The translations under genes and the position numbers were made by a program. A DNA stretch of 64,000 nucleotides from contig NC_015572.1 in the NCBI RefSeq assembly GCF_000214665.1, positions 2,046,001-2,110,000 of the forward strand, in the 5' to 3' direction. Positions within the stretch are counted from its first letter, which is position 1. The number at the start of each line of letters is the position of its first letter. Below are positions 54,878 to 63,470 of the stretch, piece after piece. The notes under the pieces were generated by a model. It was not told the origin of the DNA, did not search any database, and saw nothing but the letters and a program-made list of their open reading frames with translations. The DNA is from Methylomonas methanica MC09. Its GTDB lineage: Bacteria; Pseudomonadota; Gammaproteobacteria; Methylococcales; Methylomonadaceae.

Positions 54878-57190
54878 ATGTCCACTAAAAAATCTATTGC
54901 TATAGTCGTTGTTTTTTGGTGGATTTTTGCCTGCTTCTTTTTCTTTTCTTACACCCTACATATTCAGCAAAGGCTGGAAAGCACACAAAAGGAACTGATC
55001 GGCCTTAGCAAAATAAAGTCATTAAATCTCCTCAATAAAGCGCTGCAGCGATATCGCGGCTTGTATCCCTTGGATCCAGAGCAAGCCGCGGATGGGGGGC
55101 ATATTCATCAAAGGCTTATAGAGTTGAGGCAGACAGTGAGCTCGGTCGAGTCAGTATTGAATGATGCTAAAACGGCCAGTGAAATTGATGCGGTTTTTTC
55201 GTCGAAAGACCAGGAAGCAAACCTGTTCGATCAAATCACGATGCTGATCGAAAAAAATAACCAACAACTGCGCATCATTGCCGACAAATATGAATTGCTT
55301 TACGAGCCCGATAGAGAAAATTTTATTTTGCTTGAATTAGTCCTATATACCATTCCGGACATGATAGAGAGCGCGGCCAAATCAAAAGCAATTGCGACGA
55401 GAGCCCACACCGTTTATGAGAGACCGAACGATTTGAGTCTGATCGACAATAATCTTTATGTGTTTAGTCAGGCATTTCATAATCTGAAATTGCTAATCGA
55501 TCAGTTTGAAAATTATAGCGAATTTATACAAAGCGTGGCGGTAATCGAACAGGAATATCAGGATTACTATCAACTGCTGACCGGCGTTTCCGAAGCGAAA
55601 CCACTTGGCCCGGGTTTGTTTCTATTTAGCGAAGGCACTCGCCTTGTGGATGCGTCGTACGCCTTGGCGGAACTATCCCGGCAAAAGCTCAAGGCCAATT
55701 TCCAACAAAGACTCGTAACTTATTCTCAACTGTTGAGGGTCAGTTATGCTGCATTGCTTATCGGCCTGACCTTATCCATTTACGTCTATTTACGTTTTTA
55801 TCGGCGAAGTAAAATTGATAGGCAACTGGCAGCAAGTAGGAAGATCAATGAAGATCGGGTTAACGATCTCCGGAAGGCGTTACATAACCTCAACACCCTT
55901 CAGGAAATATGCAATCATTCGTTAAGATTTATTGCCCAACATTTATCCGCGGTATCCGGGGTATTGTTCATCCATAATGAGAAAATCGAACAACTGAATC
56001 TTTCGGCCACTTTTGGGGTTAACCCTAAATCGGTTAAGCATAAATTAAAAATCGGTGAAGGCCCGATCGGACAATGCGTTTTAGATGCGCGCATCTACGA
56101 ATCCACGATTAACCAGGAATCAAACCCATCTTCGGTGAATATCGGGATCACAAATGCCAATGTCAAAAAAATATTGACTTTTCCTTTGGTTAACTTGGGT
56201 AGCACCGTTGGCGTTATTCAATTGCTGTTGCTCGAAGGGAAGCCTATCGAGCATGAAACTGTGTCGCAATTTGCCGATGTTATGGCAAGTTACATAGATA
56301 AGGAGAAAAAATACGATGAAAGTAAAAAATATTTTGCATCGATCAATAAAAACGTAATTACGTCAAGTACCGATGCAAAGGGCGTTATTACGCAGGTTAG
56401 CCAGGCCTTTGCCGATATTTCCGGCTATACCAAGGAAGAATTAATCGGGCAAAAGCACAGTATTATTCGGCATCCGGATATGCCGGCCGAACTTTTTAAA
56501 GACCTTTGGAGCACCATTACCAAAGGCAATACCTGGAATCACGAGGTCAAAAATCGCACCAAGGACGGCGGGTTTTATTGGGTTGATGTGACAATTTCTC
56601 CGGATCTTGATTTTTACGGAAATATTATTGGCTACACCGCCATCAGGCACGATATAACCGAAAAGAAAAAGAACGAGGAAATCGCAATTACCGATGGTCT
56701 GACGCAAATTTACAACCGTCGCCATTTTGATACGTGTTTCGAGTTGAAAATTCGGGAAATGAGGCGCGACATGAAGCCGTTCCTATTTGCGATGTTGGAT
56801 ATCGATTTCTTTAAACAATATAACGACAATTACGGCCACCAACAGGGTGACAACGTGTTGATCAGTATTGCAAATACGCTTAAACACTGTTTAAGGCGCC
56901 CCAGGGATATGGTGTTTCGGCTCGGCGGCGAAGAATTCGGATTTATCTGTGATGCGGATAGCTTGGAAGACGCGATTAAGATATGCGAAGCGGTGCGGGA
57001 AACCGTCGAATCTTTAAAAATTTCCCATCAATATAATGCGGCGGCGGCCTATGTAACCATTTCATCCGGCGTGATTTTTATCACGCCGGATACTCGATTT
57101 TCTCCGGAACACTATTACAAAGCAGCTGACGAGATGCTGTATCAGGCGAAAACATCCGGCCGAAATAATGTAAAGTTAAGAACCCTATAG
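54878..57190 (+). CDS. Membrane diguanylate cyclase with GAF and Aer-like PAS domains
   Basis: A 770-residue c-di-GMP synthase. Membrane helices near residues 7-25 and 290-308 bracket a helical periplasmic sensor. Next come a GAF domain (about 340-475) and a PAS domain (about 480-600) strikingly like that of the aerotaxis receptor Aer: Arg531-His532-Pro533-Asp534-Met535-Pro536, a downstream Trp and GGFYWVDV. In Aer these surround the FAD, so redox or oxygen sensing is likely. The GGDEF domain reads GGEEF at 683-687, active, with an RxxD inhibitory site (RPRD) five residues before. No EAL domain. The ATG at 54878 has no strong ribosome-binding site. Confidence 0.9.
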   Translation: MSTKKSIAIVVVFWWIFACFFFFSYTLHIQQRLESTQKELIGLSKIKSLNLLNKALQRYRGLYPLDPEQAADGGHIHQRLIELRQTVSSVESVLNDAKTASEIDAVFSSKDQEANLFDQITMLIEKNNQQLRIIADKYELLYEPDRENFILLELVLYTIPDMIESAAKSKAIATRAHTVYERPNDLSLIDNNLYVFSQAFHNLKLLIDQFENYSEFIQSVAVIEQEYQDYYQLLTGVSEAKPLGPGLFLFSEGTRLVDASYALAELSRQKLKANFQQRLVTYSQLLRVSYAALLIGLTLSIYVYLRFYRRSKIDRQLAASRKINEDRVNDLRKALHNLNTLQEICNHSLRFIAQHLSAVSGVLFIHNEKIEQLNLSATFGVNPKSVKHKLKIGEGPIGQCVLDARIYESTINQESNPSSVNIGITNANVKKILTFPLVNLGSTVGVIQLLLLEGKPIEHETVSQFADVMASYIDKEKKYDESKKYFASINKNVITSSTDAKGVITQVSQAFADISGYTKEELIGQKHSIIRHPDMPAELFKDLWSTITKGNTWNHEVKNRTKDGGFYWVDVTISPDLDFYGNIIGYTAIRHDITEKKKNEEIAITDGLTQIYNRRHFDTCFELKIREMRRDMKPFLFAMLDIDFFKQYNDNYGHQQGDNVLISIANTLKHCLRRPRDMVFRLGGEEFGFICDADSLEDAIKICEAVRETVESLKISHQYNAAAAYVTISSGVIFITPDTRFSPEHYYKAADEMLYQAKTSGRNNVKLRTL

Positions 57191-57295
57191 CGCACTGTTC
57201 GGTTATCACCGTTCCGATGTTTCGAAGCCGAGATGGATTAAGTTAGGCTAATTCATCGGCTGGTTTCTAATCACTATTTCAGGTGAAACACTGAT

Positions 57296-58576
57296 ATGAA
57301 ACAATATTTTTCCTTTTCCATAAATTTTCTGCAATCGGCTCTGCTTACCTCGCAAGCGTTTAGTAAAGCGTTAATGCGAGAGTATGACGAAGGCGGCTTG
57401 AAGCAACGGGCCATGAGCTTGGTTTATATCAGTTTGCTGTCGCTCGCGCCCTTATTGGCGGTCAGTTTCTCGATTCTTAAAGGGTTTGGCGTGCACAACC
57501 AGATTGAACCGTTTTTGCTTGAATTGTTGGCGCCATTAGGGGATAAGGGCGCGGAAATTACCGGCAACGTCATCGCTTTTGTGGAAAATATAAAAGTAGG
57601 TGTATTGGGTTTTATTGGTTTCCTAATGCTTTTTTATACCGCAATATCTTTATTGGGCGAGGTGGAAAGCTGCTTTAATCATATCTGGAGGGTGGATAAA
57701 TCGCGATCGTTGTACCGGCGTTTTACCGATTATTTAACCGTGATTTTGGTCGGACCGGTGTTTTTGTTTTCCGCCATTGGTATATCCGCATCCATGGGTA
57801 ATTCCAATGTGGTGAAGGCCTTGGTACGGATGGAGCCCTTCGGTTTCGTCTATTACGTCTTGGGTCTGATTGTGCCGTTTGTACTGATTACCGTTGCGTT
57901 TGGTTTTGCCTATGTCTTTATTCCCAATAGCAAGATAAAGATCGTGCCCGCCTTGATTGGCGGGGTAATCGCCGGTATAGCCTGGAAGGCGGTAGGTGCG
58001 TTGTTTGCCCAATTTATTGCCGACTCCGCCCAGTACAGCGCGATATATTCCGGCTTTGCGGTAATCTTGCTGGCCATGATCTGGTTATACATCAGTTGGC
58101 TAATCCTGTTGATGGGAAGCGTGATTGTATTTCACGTTCAGTACCCCCGATATCTGCGCTACGCTAAGCGTCGGCCGAATTTGAGTATTCAATGTCAGGA
58201 AAGGCTGGCCATTTTAATTATGGTGTTGATCGGCCGAGAGCGTTTAAAAAGCGGAGAGGGGTGTACCGTGCAACAATTGGCGGACGCTGTGAACGAACCG
58301 TGGGAAGCCGTGGTGGATATTCTGAATTGTCTGCACCGGGCCGGGTTTTTGATGGCGTTGGAAAACGACTCAATTTTTGTGTTGGCTCGTGATACGGACA
58401 GTATCTTATTGAATGATGTTGTAAATGCCATTCGCGCTTTTGGCGACTGTGCAAACATCGACGAGACCGACATCGCCATGCAGCCTAGTCTACAAAGCGT
58501 GTTTGAGAGTTTGGATCAACACAGCGTTGAGTCGTTGCAGTCCAGGACTTTAAGAGAGCTGCTCAATCAGTCATGA
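57296..58576 (+). CDS. YihY/BrkB-family inner-membrane protein
   Basis: A 426-residue integral membrane protein of the YihY/BrkB (formerly RNase BN) family. Six membrane helices lie in residues about 40-285, with conserved RAMSLVYISLLSLAPLLAV and FNHIWRV. The C-terminal cytosolic part (about 300-426) looks like a winged-helix domain, as in longer members (TVQQLADAVNEPWEAVVDILNCL). The RNase name is a historical error; proposed roles concern lipid or solute transport and are unsettled. It overlaps the MscS gene by four bases (ATGA). Confidence 0.88.
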   Translation: MKQYFSFSINFLQSALLTSQAFSKALMREYDEGGLKQRAMSLVYISLLSLAPLLAVSFSILKGFGVHNQIEPFLLELLAPLGDKGAEITGNVIAFVENIKVGVLGFIGFLMLFYTAISLLGEVESCFNHIWRVDKSRSLYRRFTDYLTVILVGPVFLFSAIGISASMGNSNVVKALVRMEPFGFVYYVLGLIVPFVLITVAFGFAYVFIPNSKIKIVPALIGGVIAGIAWKAVGALFAQFIADSAQYSAIYSGFAVILLAMIWLYISWLILLMGSVIVFHVQYPRYLRYAKRRPNLSIQCQERLAILIMVLIGRERLKSGEGCTVQQLADAVNEPWEAVVDILNCLHRAGFLMALENDSIFVLARDTDSILLNDVVNAIRAFGDCANIDETDIAMQPSLQSVFESLDQHSVESLQSRTLRELLNQS

Positions 58577-60768
58577 ATTTGTATGTAAATACACTCAAGT
58601 TATTAAGATATAAGTCAAGAGTTATGCGTGTGACATATTGGCTGATTGCTTTCTTGATTACGATAAGCCCCGTGTCGGCGGAGTTGGCGGTACCGAGTAT
58701 TAATCGGAATATCGCCGCGACTGTAGCGGCCAAAAACCAGGTTGTAAAACCACCCGATCCCAGGTCTTTGTCGGCTGCCTGGTGGCGCTATTTTGATGCC
58801 GACTCTGCTGACTTGACTCAACGTATTAGCCGATTCGATGCGTTGTTAAACACGCTTTATGCGAATGAATCGGTTGAGGTAAAAGCCAACGTCGCCAATC
58901 TTATTGAAAATTTGCAACGCTATGCCGAATTGCGTGACAAATCGGTTTCGGTATCCTTGCCGGCCCCTGATATCCAAACTGCCTATAGTCTGCGGCAGTG
59001 GCTGGATATGGTGCGTAAGCGGCAAGCGCTGCAAGCCGAGTCTCAATCCGAGTCCGAAGACTTAAAGAAGGATGTAAAACGGCATAACGCAGCCAAGCAC
59101 GAATTAGATACTTTGATGGCCGCTTATTTGGAACTGCCTGATGCCGCGTCGGCGAAATCCGCCGAAGGGTTGCAGGTCATATCTTTCTGGGCCGGGTTGG
59201 TACTGGAAGGTGAAAAGCTGCGTTTAAAAAAGGCTTTTTTGGAAACCAGCAATGCTCAATTGAAGCAATTGAACCAGGAAGTTAAGGCTTCGCGCAGTAG
59301 AATTGTGGTCAGCGACCAGGATGTGGAGCAATTAAAGAAAGATATCAAGGCTGCGGAACAGAGCCGATTGAATGTGCGTGAAAACTTAACACGGCTTGTG
59401 GCGGCGGTCGATGTTGAAAATCTGGATAGCGACGACGGTAACGCGCGCGCATTGCTGTCCAAGCAGCGTATCAATCATGCCACTATCAAAGAAGCGGTAG
59501 CCGATGCCATATTGCTGCGCAAACGCATGGAATATCTGTTAATGCGGATGTTGCGTACCGAAGACGCCGCGACGCTCAACGAGTCGCAAATCGAGCTGCA
59601 AGATTATCTGGAACAGATCTACGGTATCAAGGATAAGCTGGATGTCTGGCAGGAAAAGGCCGAAAACGATCAGGACAGAGCCGGTAAATCCTTGGCAAGC
59701 TTATTCGTCAGTACCGAAAAACAGAGCAGCGAAATGGTGATTTTGACTCAGAAACGCCTGACCGAAGTACAAAACACCCTGCTATCGTTACAACGCCTAG
59801 CCAGTGAAATCGACGATGCCGAATTAATAGCCGATCGGGCCGATGCGCTGGTGGTCGATAAGCAAGGCGCATTGATCACTGGGCTGGTGAATGTCAAAAC
59901 CTCTACGGTTAAGGTTTGGGAGTCGCTGTGGGAGCACATGGGGGCCAGTTTATTCAAAATCGGCGAAACGCCGGTAACACTGTTGGGGATATTACGACTC
60001 ATATTAGTGATCACCTTTGCTTGGGCTCTGTCCCATTTTGTTCGTCGCGGTTTGACGCATTTAAGCGCGCGTCAAGGCGATAGTTCGACCTACCTATATA
60101 CCCTGGGCAGATTGGCGCATTATCTGATCCTGATTATCGGTATCAGTATCGGCTTGTCCAGTATCGGTGTGGATCTAAGTAATTTTGCGCTGATTGCCGG
60201 TGCGTTGAGTGTGGGGGTCGGTTTCGGCTTGCAGGCGATAGTCAATAATTTCGTTTCCGGGTTGATTGTGTTGTTCGAACGCAGTTTACGGATAGGAGAC
60301 TTTGTGGAGCTGTCGACCGGATTGGCGGGTGAAGTTAAGGCTATCAACGTGCGCAGTACCTTGGTAACGACAACCGATATGGTCGACATCCTGGTGCCTA
60401 ATTCCGAGTTTGTAAACGGACAAGTGATCAATTGGACGCTCACGGATGCTTCCCGGCGGATTCATATTCCGTTCGGTGTAGCCTACGGCAGCGATAAGGA
60501 TATCGTCAGAAAGGCAGCCTTGGAAGCGGCGAATAACACGCCGCATACTTTGAAAAACCGGCTTAATCGGGATCCGGAAGTCTGGTTGATAAATTTCGGC
60601 GACAGTAGTCTGGACTTCGAATTAGTGGTTTGGGTGCAGCCGCAAGCGGTGAAAAAGCCGCAACGGGTCAGAGCAGCGTATTATTGGGAACTGGAAACCG
60701 CATTACGAAAATACGGGGTAGAGATACCGTTTCCCCAAAGGGATTTGCACATACGGCGGAAGAATTGA
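58573..60768 (+). CDS. MscS-family mechanosensitive channel with long periplasmic domain
   Basis: A 731-residue channel. A signal peptide (around residues 18-36) is followed by about 380 residues of periplasmic helices and coiled coil (KQLNQEVKASRSRIVVS, KKDIKAAEQSRLNVRENL). Two or three membrane helices precede the MscS core, in which TM3 reads ALSVGVGFGLQAIVNNFVSGLIVL, the pore-lining Gly/Ala helix. A beta domain and C-terminal alpha/beta domain end at residue 731. This is the MscK/MscM-like architecture, releasing solutes on osmotic downshock. Start ATG 58573 overlaps the BrkB gene; ATG 58624 would also retain the signal peptide. Confidence 0.92.
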   Translation: MNLYVNTLKLLRYKSRVMRVTYWLIAFLITISPVSAELAVPSINRNIAATVAAKNQVVKPPDPRSLSAAWWRYFDADSADLTQRISRFDALLNTLYANESVEVKANVANLIENLQRYAELRDKSVSVSLPAPDIQTAYSLRQWLDMVRKRQALQAESQSESEDLKKDVKRHNAAKHELDTLMAAYLELPDAASAKSAEGLQVISFWAGLVLEGEKLRLKKAFLETSNAQLKQLNQEVKASRSRIVVSDQDVEQLKKDIKAAEQSRLNVRENLTRLVAAVDVENLDSDDGNARALLSKQRINHATIKEAVADAILLRKRMEYLLMRMLRTEDAATLNESQIELQDYLEQIYGIKDKLDVWQEKAENDQDRAGKSLASLFVSTEKQSSEMVILTQKRLTEVQNTLLSLQRLASEIDDAELIADRADALVVDKQGALITGLVNVKTSTVKVWESLWEHMGASLFKIGETPVTLLGILRLILVITFAWALSHFVRRGLTHLSARQGDSSTYLYTLGRLAHYLILIIGISIGLSSIGVDLSNFALIAGALSVGVGFGLQAIVNNFVSGLIVLFERSLRIGDFVELSTGLAGEVKAINVRSTLVTTTDMVDILVPNSEFVNGQVINWTLTDASRRIHIPFGVAYGSDKDIVRKAALEAANNTPHTLKNRLNRDPEVWLINFGDSSLDFELVVWVQPQAVKKPQRVRAAYYWELETALRKYGVEIPFPQRDLHIRRKN

Positions 60769-60824
60769 TCAAGTGTTCAGGCGAATCTTTACACGTGTTA
60801 AACATATGTAAATTAACGGATAGT

Positions 60825-60853
60825 TTGATTCAATTCAGGCTTTGGTCTAGACT
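60825..60853 (+). promoter_or_regulatory. Candidate promoter of the PEP-CTERM gene
   Basis: TTGATT (60825-60830) and TAGACT (60848-60853) are each 4/6 matches to the sigma-70 elements, with an ideal 17-base spacer, 61 bases upstream of the ATG at 60915. Confidence 0.45.
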
Positions 60854-60914
60854 CATCTACAGAAGTTGCTTTTTCTTTTCTCGCATTGTGTTCAACGGAT
60901 TCAAAGGGTTTTTT

Positions 60915-61508
60915 ATGAAAATAGGTAATCAAAAATTTTTGGCGTTAGCCTTTTGCCTCAGTCTTTTATTTACTAATGCGAATGCAGCGGTGGAGAACCT
61001 GAGTGTTGATAATTCTTCATACAGTAATGCGCAGTATTTAGGTAATCTAAGCGCTCAAATTCTGATGAATGTTTTTGGTGTTCGTGGTTCGGTATATAGT
61101 GGGCAAATTAACGATAACGATAACGCTGATTTTTATAGCTTCGACATTAACGCTCCAACAACATTAAAACTTAGCGTTTTCACACCTGCGGGGCCTATAT
61201 TTAACAATGATCCCGTTTTAGGTTTGTACGATGCAAATGGTGTACAGCTGGCTTTTGACGACGACAGCGGCGCTGGATGGGACTCTTTTTTACAGTATGC
61301 CATAGGCGCCCCAGGCAGGTACATTGCGGCTGTAAGCGGATATGACGATACTTCTTTTGCGGGGGGCGGAGACTCGAATTTTTTGTACAACTTACAAGCC
61401 GAGATCGCAATTGTTCAGGGAAATCCCGTTCCTGTGCCGGGTGCCTTTTGGTTAATGGGAAGTTCTTTGTTGGGCTTGGCTTCTTTCAGGCGCAAACGCA
61501 CACTGTAG
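60915..61508 (+). CDS. PEP-CTERM protein with PPC-type domain
   Basis: A 197-residue exported protein. Start ATG 60915 begins a Sec signal peptide (cleavage near NANAAV, residue about 24); a longer upstream frame lies within the MscS gene and is discarded. The mature part matches the bacterial pre-peptidase C-terminal fold: DNADFYSFDI, DPVLGLYDANGVQLAFDDDSG and PGRYIAAVSGYDD. The C-terminus is a PEP-CTERM-like sorting tail, VPVPGAFWLMGSSLLGLAS followed by a basic RRKR, the VPxP variant. Such tails are cut by an exosortase, linking the protein to exopolysaccharide or biofilm matrix. Neither exosortase nor other partners are in the window. Confidence 0.88.
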   Translation: MKIGNQKFLALAFCLSLLFTNANAAVENLSVDNSSYSNAQYLGNLSAQILMNVFGVRGSVYSGQINDNDNADFYSFDINAPTTLKLSVFTPAGPIFNNDPVLGLYDANGVQLAFDDDSGAGWDSFLQYAIGAPGRYIAAVSGYDDTSFAGGGDSNFLYNLQAEIAIVQGNPVPVPGAFWLMGSSLLGLASFRRKRTL

Positions 61509-61562
61509 CGTTGCGCTGAATTTAGTTTTTCTAAAATACTGTCGAAACTTAACGGGATATCG

Positions 61563-61593
61563 ATCCAGCCAATTTTGCAATTGGCTGGATTTT
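61563..61593. terminator. Bidirectional terminator between the PEP-CTERM and deaD genes
   Basis: ATCCAGCCAATT (61563-61574) and AATTGGCTGGAT (61579-61590) form a perfect 12-bp stem with a 4-base loop TTGC; TTT follows on the plus strand. It lies between two convergent genes, 54 bases after the first stop and 19 bases beyond the second. Confidence 0.75.
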
Positions 61594-61609
61594 AAACAAA
61601 GGCAGTTGT

Positions 61610-63352
61610 TTATGAGTTTTGGTCGTGGTTTTTACCGCGTTTTGAGGTAGAACCAACCCGTTTTTTGCTTTTGTCTTTTTTAATCAGGCTAGGGTCGTAT
61701 TTGGAAATATTTAAAGGTTTGCCGACAACGCGTACCCTTTTCAAGGCTTGAAACAGGTCTTTGGGCATGCCGGCTGGCAATTCCACCGTGCTGTAATTTT
61801 CCTCGATTTTGATGCGGGCGATATGATCGCCGTCAATGCCGGTTTCGTTCGCGATGGCGCCGACGATATTGCCGGGTTTGACACCGTCACTATGGCCAAC
61901 CTCGATGCGGAATAGTTCCATCTCCACGCTGCCGGCTCTGCCGCGCTCGCGTTTGGGGCCGTGATCGCGCTCACGGTCTTTACCTCGAGATTTGTCGTCC
62001 GCATCCTTGCGGGGTTTTTTAGCAACCTCTTTCATCAATAACGGCGTATCGCCTTGTAGCAGCTTGGCCAGTGCCGCGGCAATATCTATGGCCGGTACAT
62101 CGTGTTCAACCTGATACTGATTGATCAGTTGATTGTAAAAGCTGAGTTCTTCGGCGGCCAAGGTGTCGGTAATACGCTGTTTGAAGCGGTTAACGCGAGC
62201 ATTGTTGATAAACTCGGTCGAAGGCAACTGCATTTCCTCGACTTTTTGTTTGGTAGCTTGCTCAATGTTGGCCAGCAAACGTTTTTCACGCGGCGAAACG
62301 AATAAAATCGCATCGCCGGTCCGTCCCGCGCGACCGGTGCGGCCAATGCGGTGTACGTAGGATTCGGTATCGTAAGGGATATCGTAATTGACCACATGCG
62401 TGATACGGTCGACATCCAGGCCCCGAGCGGCAACGTCGGTAGCGATCAGAATATCCAGCTTGCCGTTCTTGAGGTTTTCTATGGCGCGCTCGCGCAACGC
62501 TTGCGACATGTCGCCATTGATTGCCGAGGCCGAGAAGCCGCGGGCTTCCAGTTTTTCCGCTACTTCGATAGTGGCGGTTTTGGTTCTAACAAAAATGATC
62601 ATGCCATCAAAGTTTTCCGCTTCCAGTATGCGGGTCAAGGCATCCATTTTGTGCAAGCCGCTAACAAACCAGTAACGCTGGCGAATGTTGGCTGCAGTGG
62701 TGGTTTTCACTTTGATGGTAACTTGTTCCGGATTGCTCAAGTATTTTTGGGCAATCTTGCGGATTTCGGTAGGCATCGTGGCCGAAAATAAAGCCGTTTG
62801 CCGGGTCGATGGGGTTTGTTCCAAAATCCATTCCACGTCATCGATAAACCCCATACGCAGCATTTCGTCCGCTTCGTCCAGCACTAGGGTTTTCAATTGG
62901 TCCAGCTTTAGCGTGCCCCGGCGCATATGGTCCATGACCCGGCCCGGAGTGCCTACCACGACATGAGCGCCGCGATTCAGTTGGCGCAACTGCACGGAAT
63001 AATCCTGTCCGCCGTAGATCGGCAGTACGTGAAAGCCCTTGATGTGGGCGGCATAGCTTTGAAAGGCCTCGGCAACTTGAATGGCCAGCTCCCGGGTAGG
63101 GGCTAATACCAAAGCTTGCGGATCTTTTTGTTTAATGTCGATGCGAGTCAGTATCGGCATGGCAAAGGCGGCGGTTTTGCCGGTGCCTGTTTGTGCCTGT
63201 CCGAGTACGTCGCGGCCAGCCATGACGAAGGGAATGATTTGCGCCTGAATGGGAGAGGGTGTTTCGTAGCCGATGGTTTGCAGCGCTTTCAAAACCGGTT
63301 CGGATAATGCTAAATCTTTGAAGGACGGCGTGGCGGTGGGGGTGTCTGACAT
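61610..63352 (-). CDS. deaD: DEAD-box RNA helicase DeaD (CsdA)
   Basis: A 580-residue ATP-dependent RNA helicase. Motifs: AQTGTGKT with Lys59 (Walker A), PTRELA, DEAD at 159-162, SAT, and HRIGRTGRAGR. A C-terminal DbpA-type RNA-binding fold is present (FRIEVGHSDGVKPGNIVGAI, then an EENYSTVELPAG-like strand), followed by a basic tail. This layout is that of DeaD/CsdA, used in ribosome assembly and mRNA decay, particularly in the cold. Start ATG 63352 has AGG upstream and precedes the conserved F-LALSEPVLKAL; the extension to 63433 is not homologous. Confidence 0.93.
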   Translation of the reverse strand: MSDTPTATPSFKDLALSEPVLKALQTIGYETPSPIQAQIIPFVMAGRDVLGQAQTGTGKTAAFAMPILTRIDIKQKDPQALVLAPTRELAIQVAEAFQSYAAHIKGFHVLPIYGGQDYSVQLRQLNRGAHVVVGTPGRVMDHMRRGTLKLDQLKTLVLDEADEMLRMGFIDDVEWILEQTPSTRQTALFSATMPTEIRKIAQKYLSNPEQVTIKVKTTTAANIRQRYWFVSGLHKMDALTRILEAENFDGMIIFVRTKTATIEVAEKLEARGFSASAINGDMSQALRERAIENLKNGKLDILIATDVAARGLDVDRITHVVNYDIPYDTESYVHRIGRTGRAGRTGDAILFVSPREKRLLANIEQATKQKVEEMQLPSTEFINNARVNRFKQRITDTLAAEELSFYNQLINQYQVEHDVPAIDIAAALAKLLQGDTPLLMKEVAKKPRKDADDKSRGKDRERDHGPKRERGRAGSVEMELFRIEVGHSDGVKPGNIVGAIANETGIDGDHIARIKIEENYSTVELPAGMPKDLFQALKRVRVVGKPLNISKYDPSLIKKDKSKKRVGSTSKRGKNHDQNS

Positions 63353-63470
63353 TAAATATACCTGTAGAGAATAAAGAGAACTGTCTGCCGACGGCAGGCA
63401 ATAGTGGCATTGTACCGTAAAATCACGGCACAATGCTTAACTTATTGATAATTTGGGTAAAACGCGGCTG

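Noticed and set aside
60630..60914. Upstream extension of the PEP-CTERM gene
   Set aside because: It lies within the MscS coding region in another frame; the Sec signal peptide begins only at ATG 60915.
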